Assembly (NCBI GenBank): GCA_946610635.1 | Contig: CAMOCI010000038.1 | Span: forward strand, 1-6,715 | Direction: 5' to 3' | Length of the DNA stretch: 6,715 bases | Origin: an uncultured Clostridia bacterium | GTDB taxonomy: Bacteria > Bacillota > Clostridia > Christensenellales > UBA1242 | In this document: positions 1-5,903 of the stretch, one piece after another | Layout of the letters: each line of letters begins with the position of its first letter | Numbering within the stretch: position 1 is the stretch's first letter | Notes under the pieces: generated by a model | Databases searched by the model: none | The model's input: only the letters and a program-made list of their open reading frames with translations | What the model was told of the DNA's origin: nothing | Position numbers and translations under genes: made by a program

Positions 1-2
1 AA

Positions 3-1013
3 TATGGAAATATTGTTCAGAGCTATACTTTAATTGATCAAGATTATTATAATTACATTACGGAAAATCAATATAATAGCTTACAACTTAAAGATTATTT
101 TAAAACTCAAGATTTAGAAATTGACTTATCAAAAGATTATTATGTTAAACATTTTGTCCAATTAACAAGTTTAGACAATTATGATTTAAATAATTTGTAC
201 GAATTGATTGATGATGAATATGTAAAAGTGGAAGATGAAACACTAGATAATTCAAAAACTTATTACTTTTTGCAATATAAAAAAGTTGAAAACCCTATAG
301 TTGATAATATTGCAGAATATTATGAAACTGGTTATATAAGATACTTTGTATCGTCAAAAGATGAAATAATTGATAATGATAAAAATTATTATGAATATAC
401 AAATTATGTAATTGTAAAAGAACCAAATATTGATTTAATATCTAGTTATTATGTTATAGTTGATAACGAGTATATCAAGACAAGCGATACTGAAATAGAT
501 ACTAACAAGACATATTATGTTAAGGAAAATGATTACTCATATCAAATTGTACCACAAGACAGAGTTATAATTGCTGATTTATCAAAATACTTTGAAGCGG
601 TTTATAGCAAAGAAGAGTATTATGAATTATCACAACCAACTTACATTCAAGTTGATATGCCAACAAGTCAATATTCATCAATTTACTATGAAAAATTAAA
701 TGATGGAACTTATGCTTTGATTAGTAATTATGATGACAATGGAACATACTATTACAAAGAGAATTATGCAAAGATTAAAGCTAACCATTGCATTGATAAT
801 TCATTTTATAAATTTACTGTTAAACTAACAAAAGAGCAAAATGGTGATAATTATAGTTACAACATAGAGCTATCACAAAATGTAAAGCATATTATGCAAA
901 CATTGTATCTAACTTTAGATTTAAAAGTTGATATAGTTAATATACAAGATAATTATACTTACTCATATTCTGGCTTCTATTATAATATTATGATAGAAGG
1001 TTTTGAACAATAA
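3..1013 (+). CDS. Partial tyrosine-rich repeat protein, C-terminal part, possibly phage-structural or surface-like
   Basis: The reading frame is open from base 3, so the gene begins left of the window. A TTG at 195 is only an internal leucine codon, because the repeat pattern continues upstream of it. The visible 336 residues are rich in Tyr, Asp, Asn and Lys and very poor in Cys. They contain degenerate repeats of the form YYxxxDxxYxKxxDxxIDxxKTYY. The KxYY ends fall at about residues 44-47, 85-88, 127-130 and 169-172, a period of 41-42 residues, with looser copies up to about residue 254. The last 80 residues lack the repeat and may be a separate C-terminal domain. No LPXTG motif, C-terminal membrane anchor or catalytic motif is visible. 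From memory, similar YY...D...KTYY repeats occur in virion structural proteins of Firmicute phages, so a phage or prophage origin is possible. This is inference, and an exported surface protein is the main alternative. Function unknown. Confidence 0.8.
   Translation, partial: YGNIVQSYTLIDQDYYNYITENQYNSLQLKDYFKTQDLEIDLSKDYYVKHFVQLTSLDNYDLNNLYELIDDEYVKVEDETLDNSKTYYFLQYKKVENPIVDNIAEYYETGYIRYFVSSKDEIIDNDKNYYEYTNYVIVKEPNIDLISSYYVIVDNEYIKTSDTEIDTNKTYYVKENDYSYQIVPQDRVIIADLSKYFEAVYSKEEYYELSQPTYIQVDMPTSQYSSIYYEKLNDGTYALISNYDDNGTYYYKENYAKIKANHCIDNSFYKFTVKLTKEQNGDNYSYNIELSQNVKHIMQTLYLTLDLKVDIVNIQDNYTYSYSGFYYNIMIEGFEQ
42..764 (+). repeat. Degenerate tandem protein repeats, about 126 bp (42 residue) period
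   Basis: Protein-level repeat copies lie at about residues 14-49, 65-91, 105-134, 148-176 and, more weakly, 202-254 of the partial protein that starts at base 3. Each copy has an aromatic pair (YY, YF or LY), a central Asp/Glu-Tyr segment, an acidic-Ile/Leu-Asp stretch and a closing K(T/N/D)YY. The DNA copies have diverged, so this is an old protein repeat and not a recent DNA duplication. Confidence 0.7.
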
Positions 1014-1020
1014 TTAAACA

Positions 1021-1052
1021 AAAAAAACAAGCAATAAAATGCTTGTTTTTTT
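1021..1052. terminator. Bidirectional intrinsic terminator
   Basis: A perfect 13-bp stem pairs AAAAAAACAAGCA (1021-1033) with TGCTTGTTTTTTT (1040-1052) around a 6-base loop, ATAAAA. The plus strand ends in a T-run and the minus strand also ends in one. It sits 7 bases after the stop of the repeat-protein gene and about 30 bases after the stop of the convergent small gene at 1082-1243, so it can serve both. Confidence 0.85.
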
Positions 1053-1081
1053 GATTATAAAACTATACAAGTTATCAAAAG

Positions 1082-1243
1082 TTACCAATCTTCTTTGCCG
1101 CGTGTGTAGTCTTTAATGTCATCATAGTAGGCAAAATAGTTATCTTTAAAATGTTTAATTTGCTCTAATTCTTTTTTCTTTTTAATTCTTTCTTTTTCAG
1201 TTAATTTTTTATCTTGCAATTTGTTTGATTTGTTTTTTGTCAT
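1082..1243 (-). CDS. Small lysine-rich protein of 53 residues, unknown function, probably leaderless
   Basis: The minus strand reads from ATG at 1243 to TAA at 1084-1082. The N-terminal two thirds is strongly basic and probably helical: 14 of 53 residues are Lys, with a KKKK run at residues 21-24. The C-terminal third is aromatic and acidic (YFAYYDD at 36-42) and ends in TRGKEDW. There is no signal peptide, membrane segment or zinc motif. Support for a real gene is the near-consensus promoter directly upstream, the terminator directly downstream and the complementary charge pattern of the two halves. No Shine-Dalgarno sequence precedes the ATG, and it is the only Met codon. The promoter spacing places the transcript start at or next to the ATG. 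I do not recognise the family. The composition would allow nucleic-acid or ribosome binding, but nothing in the sequence proves it. Confidence 0.65.
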   Translation of the reverse strand: MTKNKSNKLQDKKLTEKERIKKKKELEQIKHFKDNYFAYYDDIKDYTRGKEDW

Positions 1244-1249
1244 GTTTTA

Positions 1250-1278
1250 ATTATATAACATTTAAAAATTTTTTTCAA
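1250..1278 (-). promoter_or_regulatory. Sigma-A-type promoter of the small minus-strand gene
   Basis: On the minus strand TTGAAA (1278-1273) is followed after exactly 17 bases by TATAAT (1255-1250). The -10 matches the consensus fully and the -35 is 4/6 including TTG. The seventh base after the -10 is 1243, which is the A of the ATG, so transcription should begin at or within a base or two of the start codon. Confidence 0.7.
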
Positions 1279-1302
1279 CTTTTGCAAAATGTTTTAAAAG
1301 TT
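1277..1302. promoter_or_regulatory. Inverted repeat between the divergent promoters, possible operator
   Basis: AACTTTT (1277-1283) and AAAAGTT (1296-1302) form a 7-bp inverted repeat with a 12-base spacer. One arm touches the minus-strand -35 and the other touches the plus-strand -35, so a bound dimer could control both. Such AT-rich palindromes arise easily by chance in this sequence. Confidence 0.25.
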
Positions 1303-1330
1303 TGTTTTATTTATGTAATTAATATATAAT
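1302..1330 (+). promoter_or_regulatory. Probable sigma-A-type promoter of the acyltransferase/cls operon
   Basis: TTGTTT (1302-1307) and TATAAT (1325-1330) are separated by 17 bases. The -10 is perfect and the -35 keeps only TTG. A start near 1337 would give a leader of about 47 bases before the ATG at 1384. The region is so AT-rich that other -10-like sequences occur at about 1335-1343. Confidence 0.5.
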
Positions 1331-1383
1331 ATTATTATACAATATAACTAATATAGTTTTGATTTTTAGTACAGAGCGAAGAT

Positions 1384-2655
1384 ATGATGATTGAAAAAAA
1401 TGAAGATAATTGGTTAAAAATAGATAATGCTGGGCTTATATATCCATCAGCTAGCAGTGAAAAGTGGAACAATGTTTTTAGGGTTTGTGCATATTTAAAA
1501 GACGATGTCAATCCTGATCTTTTGCAACAAGCTTTAAACATTGTTATTTTGCGTTTTCCTAACTTTGATGTATCTATAAGGCGTGGCGTTTTTTGGTACT
1601 ATTTTCAAAGTTTAAAAGATTTTCCTATCATAGAAGAAGAAAAAACATATCCATGCAGGCGTATGGAAATAAACGCCAAAAAGCATTTGTTTAGAGTGCT
1701 GTACTATAAAAATAAAGTTAGTTTTGAAACTTTTCATGCAATAACAGATGGTGGCGGTGCACTTCAATTTTTAAATAGTTTGCTTTGTTGTTACTTTAAT
1801 TTACTAGGCAAAAATATTAATGAAAAAGAACTTGAATATAGTTATAAAGATAAGCCTAGTATTGAAGAGGTAGAAGACAGCTTTAAAAGGTTTGCAGATG
1901 GTTCAGGCACTACCAAAAGACTTTTTAGGCATGCATATCAGGTACATGGCACACCAGAACAAAATGGCAAGTTAGATGTTATAACGGCTGTTTTAAGCAC
2001 TGAAAAGTTGCACAAAATAGCAAAAGAACATAATGCTACAATAACTCAATTTTTGGTAGCAGTTTATGCACTATCAATAATAAATTATAAAAAACTCACA
2101 ATTCAAAAGAAAAGGCCAGTTGTTATCAGCGTACCTATTAGTTTAAGAAAATACTTTGGTAGCAAAACTTTAAGGAATTTTTCTAGTTGGGTTGACATAG
2201 TTTTTGATGATAAAAATAAAAATGCCAATTTAGATGATTTAATTGATATTGCAAAAGAGCAGATGTCAGTAATAAATAAAGACTATTTACAAAAAAATAT
2301 CAATATGAATATTAAAACAGAAAAGAATTTTTTTGTAAGAATAATGCCATTGTTTATTAAAAAAATTGCTCTACAACTTTCATACAAGTTTTTTGGCGAA
2401 GGTTCATATACAACGGTGTTAACAAATTTGGGCAAGGTATCAGTTCCTAGTGGCTTTGAGAATTTGGTTGATAGATATGATTGTTTGCTTTGTAAAAGTA
2501 TAATAAATGCTATTAATATAGGTGTTATAAGTTTTAATGATAAATTTTCAATAACTTTTACAGGCGCAATAAGGGAACACAATATAGAAAAAGAATTTTG
2601 TCGTATGCTTAAAAACTTTGGACTCGATTTAGTGATTTACACAAACATAAAATAA
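1384..2655 (+). CDS. Condensation/alcohol acetyltransferase-superfamily protein (HxxxDG acyltransferase)
   Basis: The 423-residue protein carries the superfamily active-site motif HxxxDG as HAITDG, with His118, Asp122 and Gly123. It is preceded by a chloramphenicol-acetyltransferase-like N-terminal half and followed by a second half with a TNLG segment near residue 345, as in alcohol acetyltransferase and stand-alone condensation-type proteins (COG4908-like). These enzymes move an acyl group from CoA or a carrier to a hydroxyl or amine, with the His as general base. The substrate cannot be told here. There is no signal peptide, so it is probably cytosolic. It is the first gene of an operon, with 10 bases to the zinc-ribbon membrane protein. 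In Clostridia I recall such genes next to DUF6320 genes. ATG at 1384 and ATG at 1387 are both possible. Only weak Shine-Dalgarno matches (AGAG 1373-1376, GAAG 1378-1381) precede them, in contrast with the strong sites of the next two genes. Confidence 0.8.
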   Translation: MMIEKNEDNWLKIDNAGLIYPSASSEKWNNVFRVCAYLKDDVNPDLLQQALNIVILRFPNFDVSIRRGVFWYYFQSLKDFPIIEEEKTYPCRRMEINAKKHLFRVLYYKNKVSFETFHAITDGGGALQFLNSLLCCYFNLLGKNINEKELEYSYKDKPSIEEVEDSFKRFADGSGTTKRLFRHAYQVHGTPEQNGKLDVITAVLSTEKLHKIAKEHNATITQFLVAVYALSIINYKKLTIQKKRPVVISVPISLRKYFGSKTLRNFSSWVDIVFDDKNKNANLDDLIDIAKEQMSVINKDYLQKNINMNIKTEKNFFVRIMPLFIKKIALQLSYKFFGEGSYTTVLTNLGKVSVPSGFENLVDRYDCLLCKSIINAINIGVISFNDKFSITFTGAIREHNIEKEFCRMLKNFGLDLVIYTNIK

Positions 2656-2665
2656 GGAGATAGAG

Positions 2666-3334
2666 ATGCTACATTGTGATAAATGTGATGTTGATATTAA
2701 AGATAATATAAATAATTGTCCACTTTGTGGCAGAGATTTAGATAATAAAACACAAATTCAAAGTTTTGTTTGTTATCCAGATGATAAAATTTGGATAAGT
2801 AAACGCAATATTTTAATTAATATGTTATTTTTTATATCAATTATTGGGGTTGTAATAAGCATATTTTTAGAATTATTAATTTTTAAAAGAATTTGGTACA
2901 ATTGGTATGTTATAACTGGTGAAGCATTGTTTTTACTAGCAATTATTGCACCTTTAAAGTTTAGATGGAGTTTTTCTGCTATTAGTTTGATTGATAGTTT
3001 AACAATTTGCTCTTACATTTTGTTTTTGGAATTATTTACACATAGCTTTGGTTGGGGACTAAACTATGCCATACCTATGTTTTTGTTGTTCTGTACTTTG
3101 TATACGACAATAATAATAGTGTCAAGAAATTACTATCAAGGCTATGACTTTGTTGTATGTTTGCTAGTATTAGCAATTTTAAGCACAGCAATATTTTTGT
3201 ATAATTTGCTTTCTGGTGGTATAATGTGGCCATCACTTGTGACATTTTTAACTTCTGTTACATGCTTTATAGGATTTTTGATTTTTAAATTTAAAAAAGT
3301 AAAAGCGCAAATAGAAAAAAAATTTTTTATTTAA
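2666..3334 (+). CDS. Zinc-ribbon multi-spanning membrane protein, DUF6320-like
   Basis: The 222-residue protein starts with a compact zinc ribbon: CxxC at Cys4/Cys7 and CxxC at Cys18/Cys21. A linker of about 25 residues follows, and then about six hydrophobic segments at roughly residues 50-73, 80-97, 104-124, 131-153, 160-182 and 187-210, with a basic C-terminal end. This architecture matches the DUF6320 family as I recall it; no biochemical role is known to me. The N-terminal ribbon probably lies in the cytoplasm and could bind a partner or sense metal. The start is well supported by AAGGAG at 2654-2659, six bases before the ATG and overlapping the upstream stop codon, so translation is probably coupled to the acyltransferase gene. 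Its position between an acyltransferase and a cardiolipin synthase suggests a role in membrane lipids or an acylated envelope molecule (inference). Confidence 0.8.
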   Translation: MLHCDKCDVDIKDNINNCPLCGRDLDNKTQIQSFVCYPDDKIWISKRNILINMLFFISIIGVVISIFLELLIFKRIWYNWYVITGEALFLLAIIAPLKFRWSFSAISLIDSLTICSYILFLELFTHSFGWGLNYAIPMFLLFCTLYTTIIIVSRNYYQGYDFVVCLLVLAILSTAIFLYNLLSGGIMWPSLVTFLTSVTCFIGFLIFKFKKVKAQIEKKFFI

Positions 3335-3353
3335 CACATAATAAGGATAGAGT

Positions 3354-4817
3354 ATGAATACATTAGATATTTTAATTGCTATAAACTATGGACTATGCAT
3401 ACTTTTGGTGCTTGAAATGATTTTTATAGGAAAAAAGAAGCCCGAAAGAATTATTGCATGGACTATTTTTATGTTTATTCCTTTTATTGGCTTATTCTTT
3501 TATCTTATCATTGGTTCTGGTCTAAACAGATTTTCTAGACAAATGATAAAGAAATTTGAATTATCAAGTAAATCATACAATTTACATATCAAAAAACAAA
3601 TTAAACTACTTAAAGATAGTGATGAATTATCAACATATCCAGAACAATTTAAAGATATAATACTTTTAAACTTAAATAATGCAGATAGTATTTATTCAAA
3701 AAATAACAGCACTCAATATTTCTTAGACGGGCAATCAGTATTTAATTCTTTAAAAGAAGATATTAAAAAAGCACAAAGCACTATTAATTTAGAGTTTTAT
3801 ATATTTGAGCATGATAAAACTGGTAAAGAACTTATAAATTTATTAACCGAAAAAGCAAAGCAAGGCATAGAGGTTAAAGTTATTTATGACGCTATTGGCA
3901 GCATTAAAACTAACAGACTCATGTTTAAAAAATTAATAAAAGCTGGTGGCAAAGTCATTGTGTTTTTTCCACCATTTTTAAATATCAAGATGTTAAATTT
4001 TAAAGCAAATTACAGAAATCACAGAAAAATTTGTGTAATTGATGGTAAAATTGGATATACAGGTGGATTTAATATTAGAGATGATCACATGGGAAAAATT
4101 AAAAGACTATCTCCTTGGCGTGATACATCTATAAAAATTTATGGTGGTGCAGTGCATAGTTTACAAAATATATTTTTAAGTGATTGGCGTTTTGCTGTTA
4201 AAGATAATTCTAGCCCAGAATCATACATTAACGACAAGTATTTTCCCACTATCAAAAATGAAGATGGTGAAAATGTGCCTATGCAAGTTGTTGTTAGTGG
4301 GCCAAATAACAACAGCCAACAAATAAAGCAGTTTATGTTAAAAATGATATATTCTGCAAAAAAATCTATTAAAATTCAAACGCCTTACTTTATTCCAGAT
4401 GATAGTTTTCTTGGTGCATTGCAACTAGCGCTATTAAGTGGGGTTAATGTAGAATTAATGTTCCCTAAAAAAGTTGATCACTGGCATGTACATTACGCAA
4501 GTTTAAGCCATATCAACGATTTGCTAGCTTATGGATTAAAAGTTTATATTTACGATGGTTTTATTCATAGCAAAGTTTTAATGGTTGACGATGAAATAAT
4601 AACACTTGGCAGTTGTAACATTGACATACGATCTTTTGCACTAAATTTTGAGGATAATGTAATTCTATATGATAACAACAAGGCACTAGAATATTCTAAT
4701 TATTTTGAGAAAGATAAAGAGCATTGCAGTGAATATACAGAAAAGCAAAGAAAAAAGAAAAATATATTTGTTAAAATTCTAATCAGTTTTTGCAGGTTAT
4801 TTTCAGCATTACTTTAA
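3354..4817 (+). CDS. cls: Cardiolipin synthase (phospholipase D family)
   Basis: This 487-residue protein has the full bacterial Cls layout. It makes cardiolipin by joining two phosphatidylglycerol molecules and releasing glycerol, at the inner face of the membrane. Residues 5-55 form two membrane segments (PLDc_N-type) separated by a GKKKPER loop. The first HKD motif is HRKICVID, with His223, Lys225 and Asp230, followed by GGFN at 237-240. The second is HSKVLMVD, with His405, Lys407 and Asp412, followed by GSCN at 419-422. Both catalytic histidines and lysines are intact, so an active enzyme is expected. The length fits the family (about 480-510). AAGGA at 3343-3347, six bases before the ATG, fixes the start. 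It lies 19 bases after the zinc-ribbon gene and is the last gene of the operon. No terminator hairpin follows it, so some transcription may continue into the next gene. Confidence 0.95.
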   Translation: MNTLDILIAINYGLCILLVLEMIFIGKKKPERIIAWTIFMFIPFIGLFFYLIIGSGLNRFSRQMIKKFELSSKSYNLHIKKQIKLLKDSDELSTYPEQFKDIILLNLNNADSIYSKNNSTQYFLDGQSVFNSLKEDIKKAQSTINLEFYIFEHDKTGKELINLLTEKAKQGIEVKVIYDAIGSIKTNRLMFKKLIKAGGKVIVFFPPFLNIKMLNFKANYRNHRKICVIDGKIGYTGGFNIRDDHMGKIKRLSPWRDTSIKIYGGAVHSLQNIFLSDWRFAVKDNSSPESYINDKYFPTIKNEDGENVPMQVVVSGPNNNSQQIKQFMLKMIYSAKKSIKIQTPYFIPDDSFLGALQLALLSGVNVELMFPKKVDHWHVHYASLSHINDLLAYGLKVYIYDGFIHSKVLMVDDEIITLGSCNIDIRSFALNFEDNVILYDNNKALEYSNYFEKDKEHCSEYTEKQRKKKNIFVKILISFCRLFSALL

Positions 4818-4823
4818 TATATA

Positions 4824-4850
4824 TTGTAAATTTTTGATTATACTTTACAA
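4824..4850. promoter_or_regulatory. Inverted repeat overlapping a -35 box, possible operator
   Basis: TTGTAAA (4824-4830) and TTTACAA (4844-4850) are exact inverted 7-mers with a 13-base spacer. The right arm contains the whole -35 hexamer of the promoter at 4844-4872. It is not followed by a T-run, so it is not a terminator of cls. A repressor or activator site is possible but unproven. Confidence 0.3.
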
Positions 4851-4872
4851 AAATAAAAATATCAAATATAAT
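4844..4872 (+). promoter_or_regulatory. Sigma-A-type promoter of the DUF975-like gene
   Basis: TTTACA (4844-4849) and TATAAT (4867-4872) are 17 bases apart, matching the consensus at 5/6 and 6/6 positions. Transcription should start near 4879, leaving a leader of only about 15 bases that still includes the Shine-Dalgarno site at 4883-4888. This makes the gene independent of the upstream operon. Confidence 0.7.
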
Positions 4873-4882
4873 ATTAATATAA

Positions 4883-4888
4883 AAGGAG
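4883..4888 (+). promoter_or_regulatory. Ribosome binding site that sets the start at 4894
   Basis: AAGGAG lies five bases before the ATG at 4894. The same frame is open back to an ATT at 4834, but that extension has no Shine-Dalgarno site, covers the promoter and is of low-complexity Asn/Ile/Lys type. The start at 4894 is therefore preferred. Confidence 0.85.
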
Positions 4889-4893
4889 TTTTT

Positions 4894-5721
4894 ATGGAAG
4901 GAAAAAAATTTTCACTTAATAATATAATAACAAATAGTATTGTGCAAATGAAGGGAAAATGCAGAAAAATATTTGCAGTTTCAATAATGCAATACATGAC
5001 TTTTTTGTTACCATACTTATTTACACGTAGTCTGCTTATATCTTTTGCTGTATATGTTTTGTTTATGCCGGGAATTATCAAATTTTTGGGTAATATGGAA
5101 AGTTTTAAAGCAGAAGATGCATTTAAATTTAACAAAACATTTGTTACTCAATTATTAATTTCATTATTGTTTGTGCTTGTTTTTGGAGTTGGTAGCGTAT
5201 TACTAATATTCCCTGGGGTAATGTTTTTTACTAATTACGCTTTGGTTTTTGATGAAGCAAAAAATGGAGATAAAGATGTGCTTGGTGCATATAAAGCTGC
5301 TAAGGAAAACACAAAAGGCTACAGAGGCAAAATGGCATTGCTATGCCTAGCATTTATGCTTATACTTATTTTGCTAGTTGGTTTAGGAATATTAATCTCT
5401 TGGTTATTTAGTTTATTTATTCCTGCACTCACATATAGTTACGGTTTTATCTGGTCATTCTTACTGCTTCCTATGTTTTATTATGTTGGCACAATTTTAG
5501 GCGTATCGGTATTTATGATTTTTGTATTACCAGTTGAATTACTTGCAATATCAAATATGAAAGGTGCTATTGCACAAGATAAATTATACAGAAGTGCAAT
5601 AGAACAAGAAAAAGACCAACAAAATAATGTTGATGCGGAAAAAAATAAAGAGTTGCCAGAAGAAAAAGAAAATAAGCAAGAAGAAAAAGATGGTGATGAA
5701 CCAGCAGATTACATATTTTAG
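4894..5721 (+). CDS. Multi-spanning membrane protein, DUF975-like, with charged C-terminal tail
   Basis: The 275-residue protein has hydrophobic stretches at about residues 27-44, 46-65, 84-116, 147-176 and 180-222, giving four to six membrane segments. Between the third and fourth lies a soluble loop, FPGVMFFTNYALVFDE followed by GAYKAAKENTKGYRGK. This resembles the family signature in which a small polytopic protein has a 'YALV...D' stretch and then a 'S..MMkG.k' helix, as in DUF975 and the glycerophosphodiester phosphodiesterase membrane-domain proteins. That match is from memory of the pattern and is moderate. The last 40 residues (from about 236) are a hydrophilic tail of Glu, Lys, Gln and Asp repeats that ends in ADYIF, and it is probably cytoplasmic. 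The role is unknown; bilayer or envelope organisation is a reasonable guess. It has its own promoter and its own terminator, so it is likely monocistronic with some readthrough from cls. Confidence 0.75.
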   Translation: MEGKKFSLNNIITNSIVQMKGKCRKIFAVSIMQYMTFLLPYLFTRSLLISFAVYVLFMPGIIKFLGNMESFKAEDAFKFNKTFVTQLLISLLFVLVFGVGSVLLIFPGVMFFTNYALVFDEAKNGDKDVLGAYKAAKENTKGYRGKMALLCLAFMLILILLVGLGILISWLFSLFIPALTYSYGFIWSFLLLPMFYYVGTILGVSVFMIFVLPVELLAISNMKGAIAQDKLYRSAIEQEKDQQNNVDAEKNKELPEEKENKQEEKDGDEPADYIF

Positions 5722-5730
5722 TAACAATTA

Positions 5731-5758
5731 AAGTGCTTTTTAAAAGCACTTTTTTTTT
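5731..5758 (+). terminator. Intrinsic terminator of the DUF975-like gene
   Basis: AAGTGCTT (5731-5738) pairs with AAGCACTT (5744-5751) around TTTAA, and a run of T from 5750 to 5758 follows. It lies nine bases after the TAG stop. Confidence 0.85.
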
Positions 5759-5787
5759 GCACAATATAAATTTTTAGTGTCATACTA
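5759..5787 (+). promoter_or_regulatory. Candidate sigma-G-like promoter upstream of spoVT
   Basis: GCACA (5759-5763) and CATACTA (5781-5787) are 17 bases apart and resemble the forespore sigma-G pattern (GYATR and CATNNTA) at 4/5 and 5/5 of the fixed positions. In Bacillus subtilis spoVT is controlled by sigma-G, which makes it attractive. The -35 overlaps the end of the preceding terminator, and chance matches are easy in this composition. A weak sigma-A alternative is TTGTAA (5799-5804) with TATTAA (5823-5828). Confidence 0.25.
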
Positions 5788-5829
5788 ATTTATAAAGTTT
5801 GTAAAGTTTTTAATAAATTCATTATTAAT

Positions 5830-5871
5830 AAAAAAATGCAACTTTAATTTTAAAGTTTGCATATTTTTTTT
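5830..5871 (+). terminator. Terminator-like hairpin in the spoVT upstream region, attenuator or second terminator
   Basis: ATGCAACTTT (5836-5845) pairs with AAAGTTTGCAT (5852-5862), with one bulged T at 5856 and a loop AATTTT. An A-run before (5830-5834) and a T-run after (5864-5871) extend it across an A-A mismatch. It lies 33 bases before the spoVT ATG. If transcription of spoVT starts upstream of it, it would act as an attenuator. If it starts downstream, it is a backup terminator for the preceding gene. Confidence 0.55.
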
Positions 5872-5903
5872 GTAATTTAAGATACTAAAATTGAGAGGTT
5901 AAA

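Noticed and set aside
195..1013. Complete gene starting at TTG 195
   Set aside because: The frame is open back to the left edge and the repeat pattern continues upstream, so the TTG is an internal Leu codon.
1014..1383. A small RNA or riboswitch between the repeat protein and the operon
   Set aside because: Apart from the terminator hairpin, the small gene and the promoters, no structured GC-containing element is visible.
1335..1541. 68-residue minus-strand reading frame
   Set aside because: It lies mostly antisense to the acyltransferase gene and has no family features.
2283..2582. 99-residue minus-strand reading frame
   Set aside because: It is fully antisense to the conserved C-terminal half of the acyltransferase, low in complexity and without a recognisable start site.
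4818..4850. Terminator for the cls operon
   Set aside because: The TTGTAAA/TTTACAA pair has a 13-base loop, only 7 AT-rich pairs and no T-run after it; it looks more like a promoter-linked repeat.
4834..4893. N-terminal extension of the DUF975-like protein from 4834
   Set aside because: It covers a near-consensus promoter and has no ribosome binding site, while the ATG at 4894 has AAGGAG at the right distance.
4845..5135. 96-residue minus-strand reading frame
   Set aside because: It is antisense to the promoter and N-terminal part of the membrane protein; hydrophobic composition is explained by the opposite strand.
5567..5764. 65-residue minus-strand reading frame
   Set aside because: It is the reverse of the charged tail and terminator, giving a spurious Phe/Leu-rich translation.
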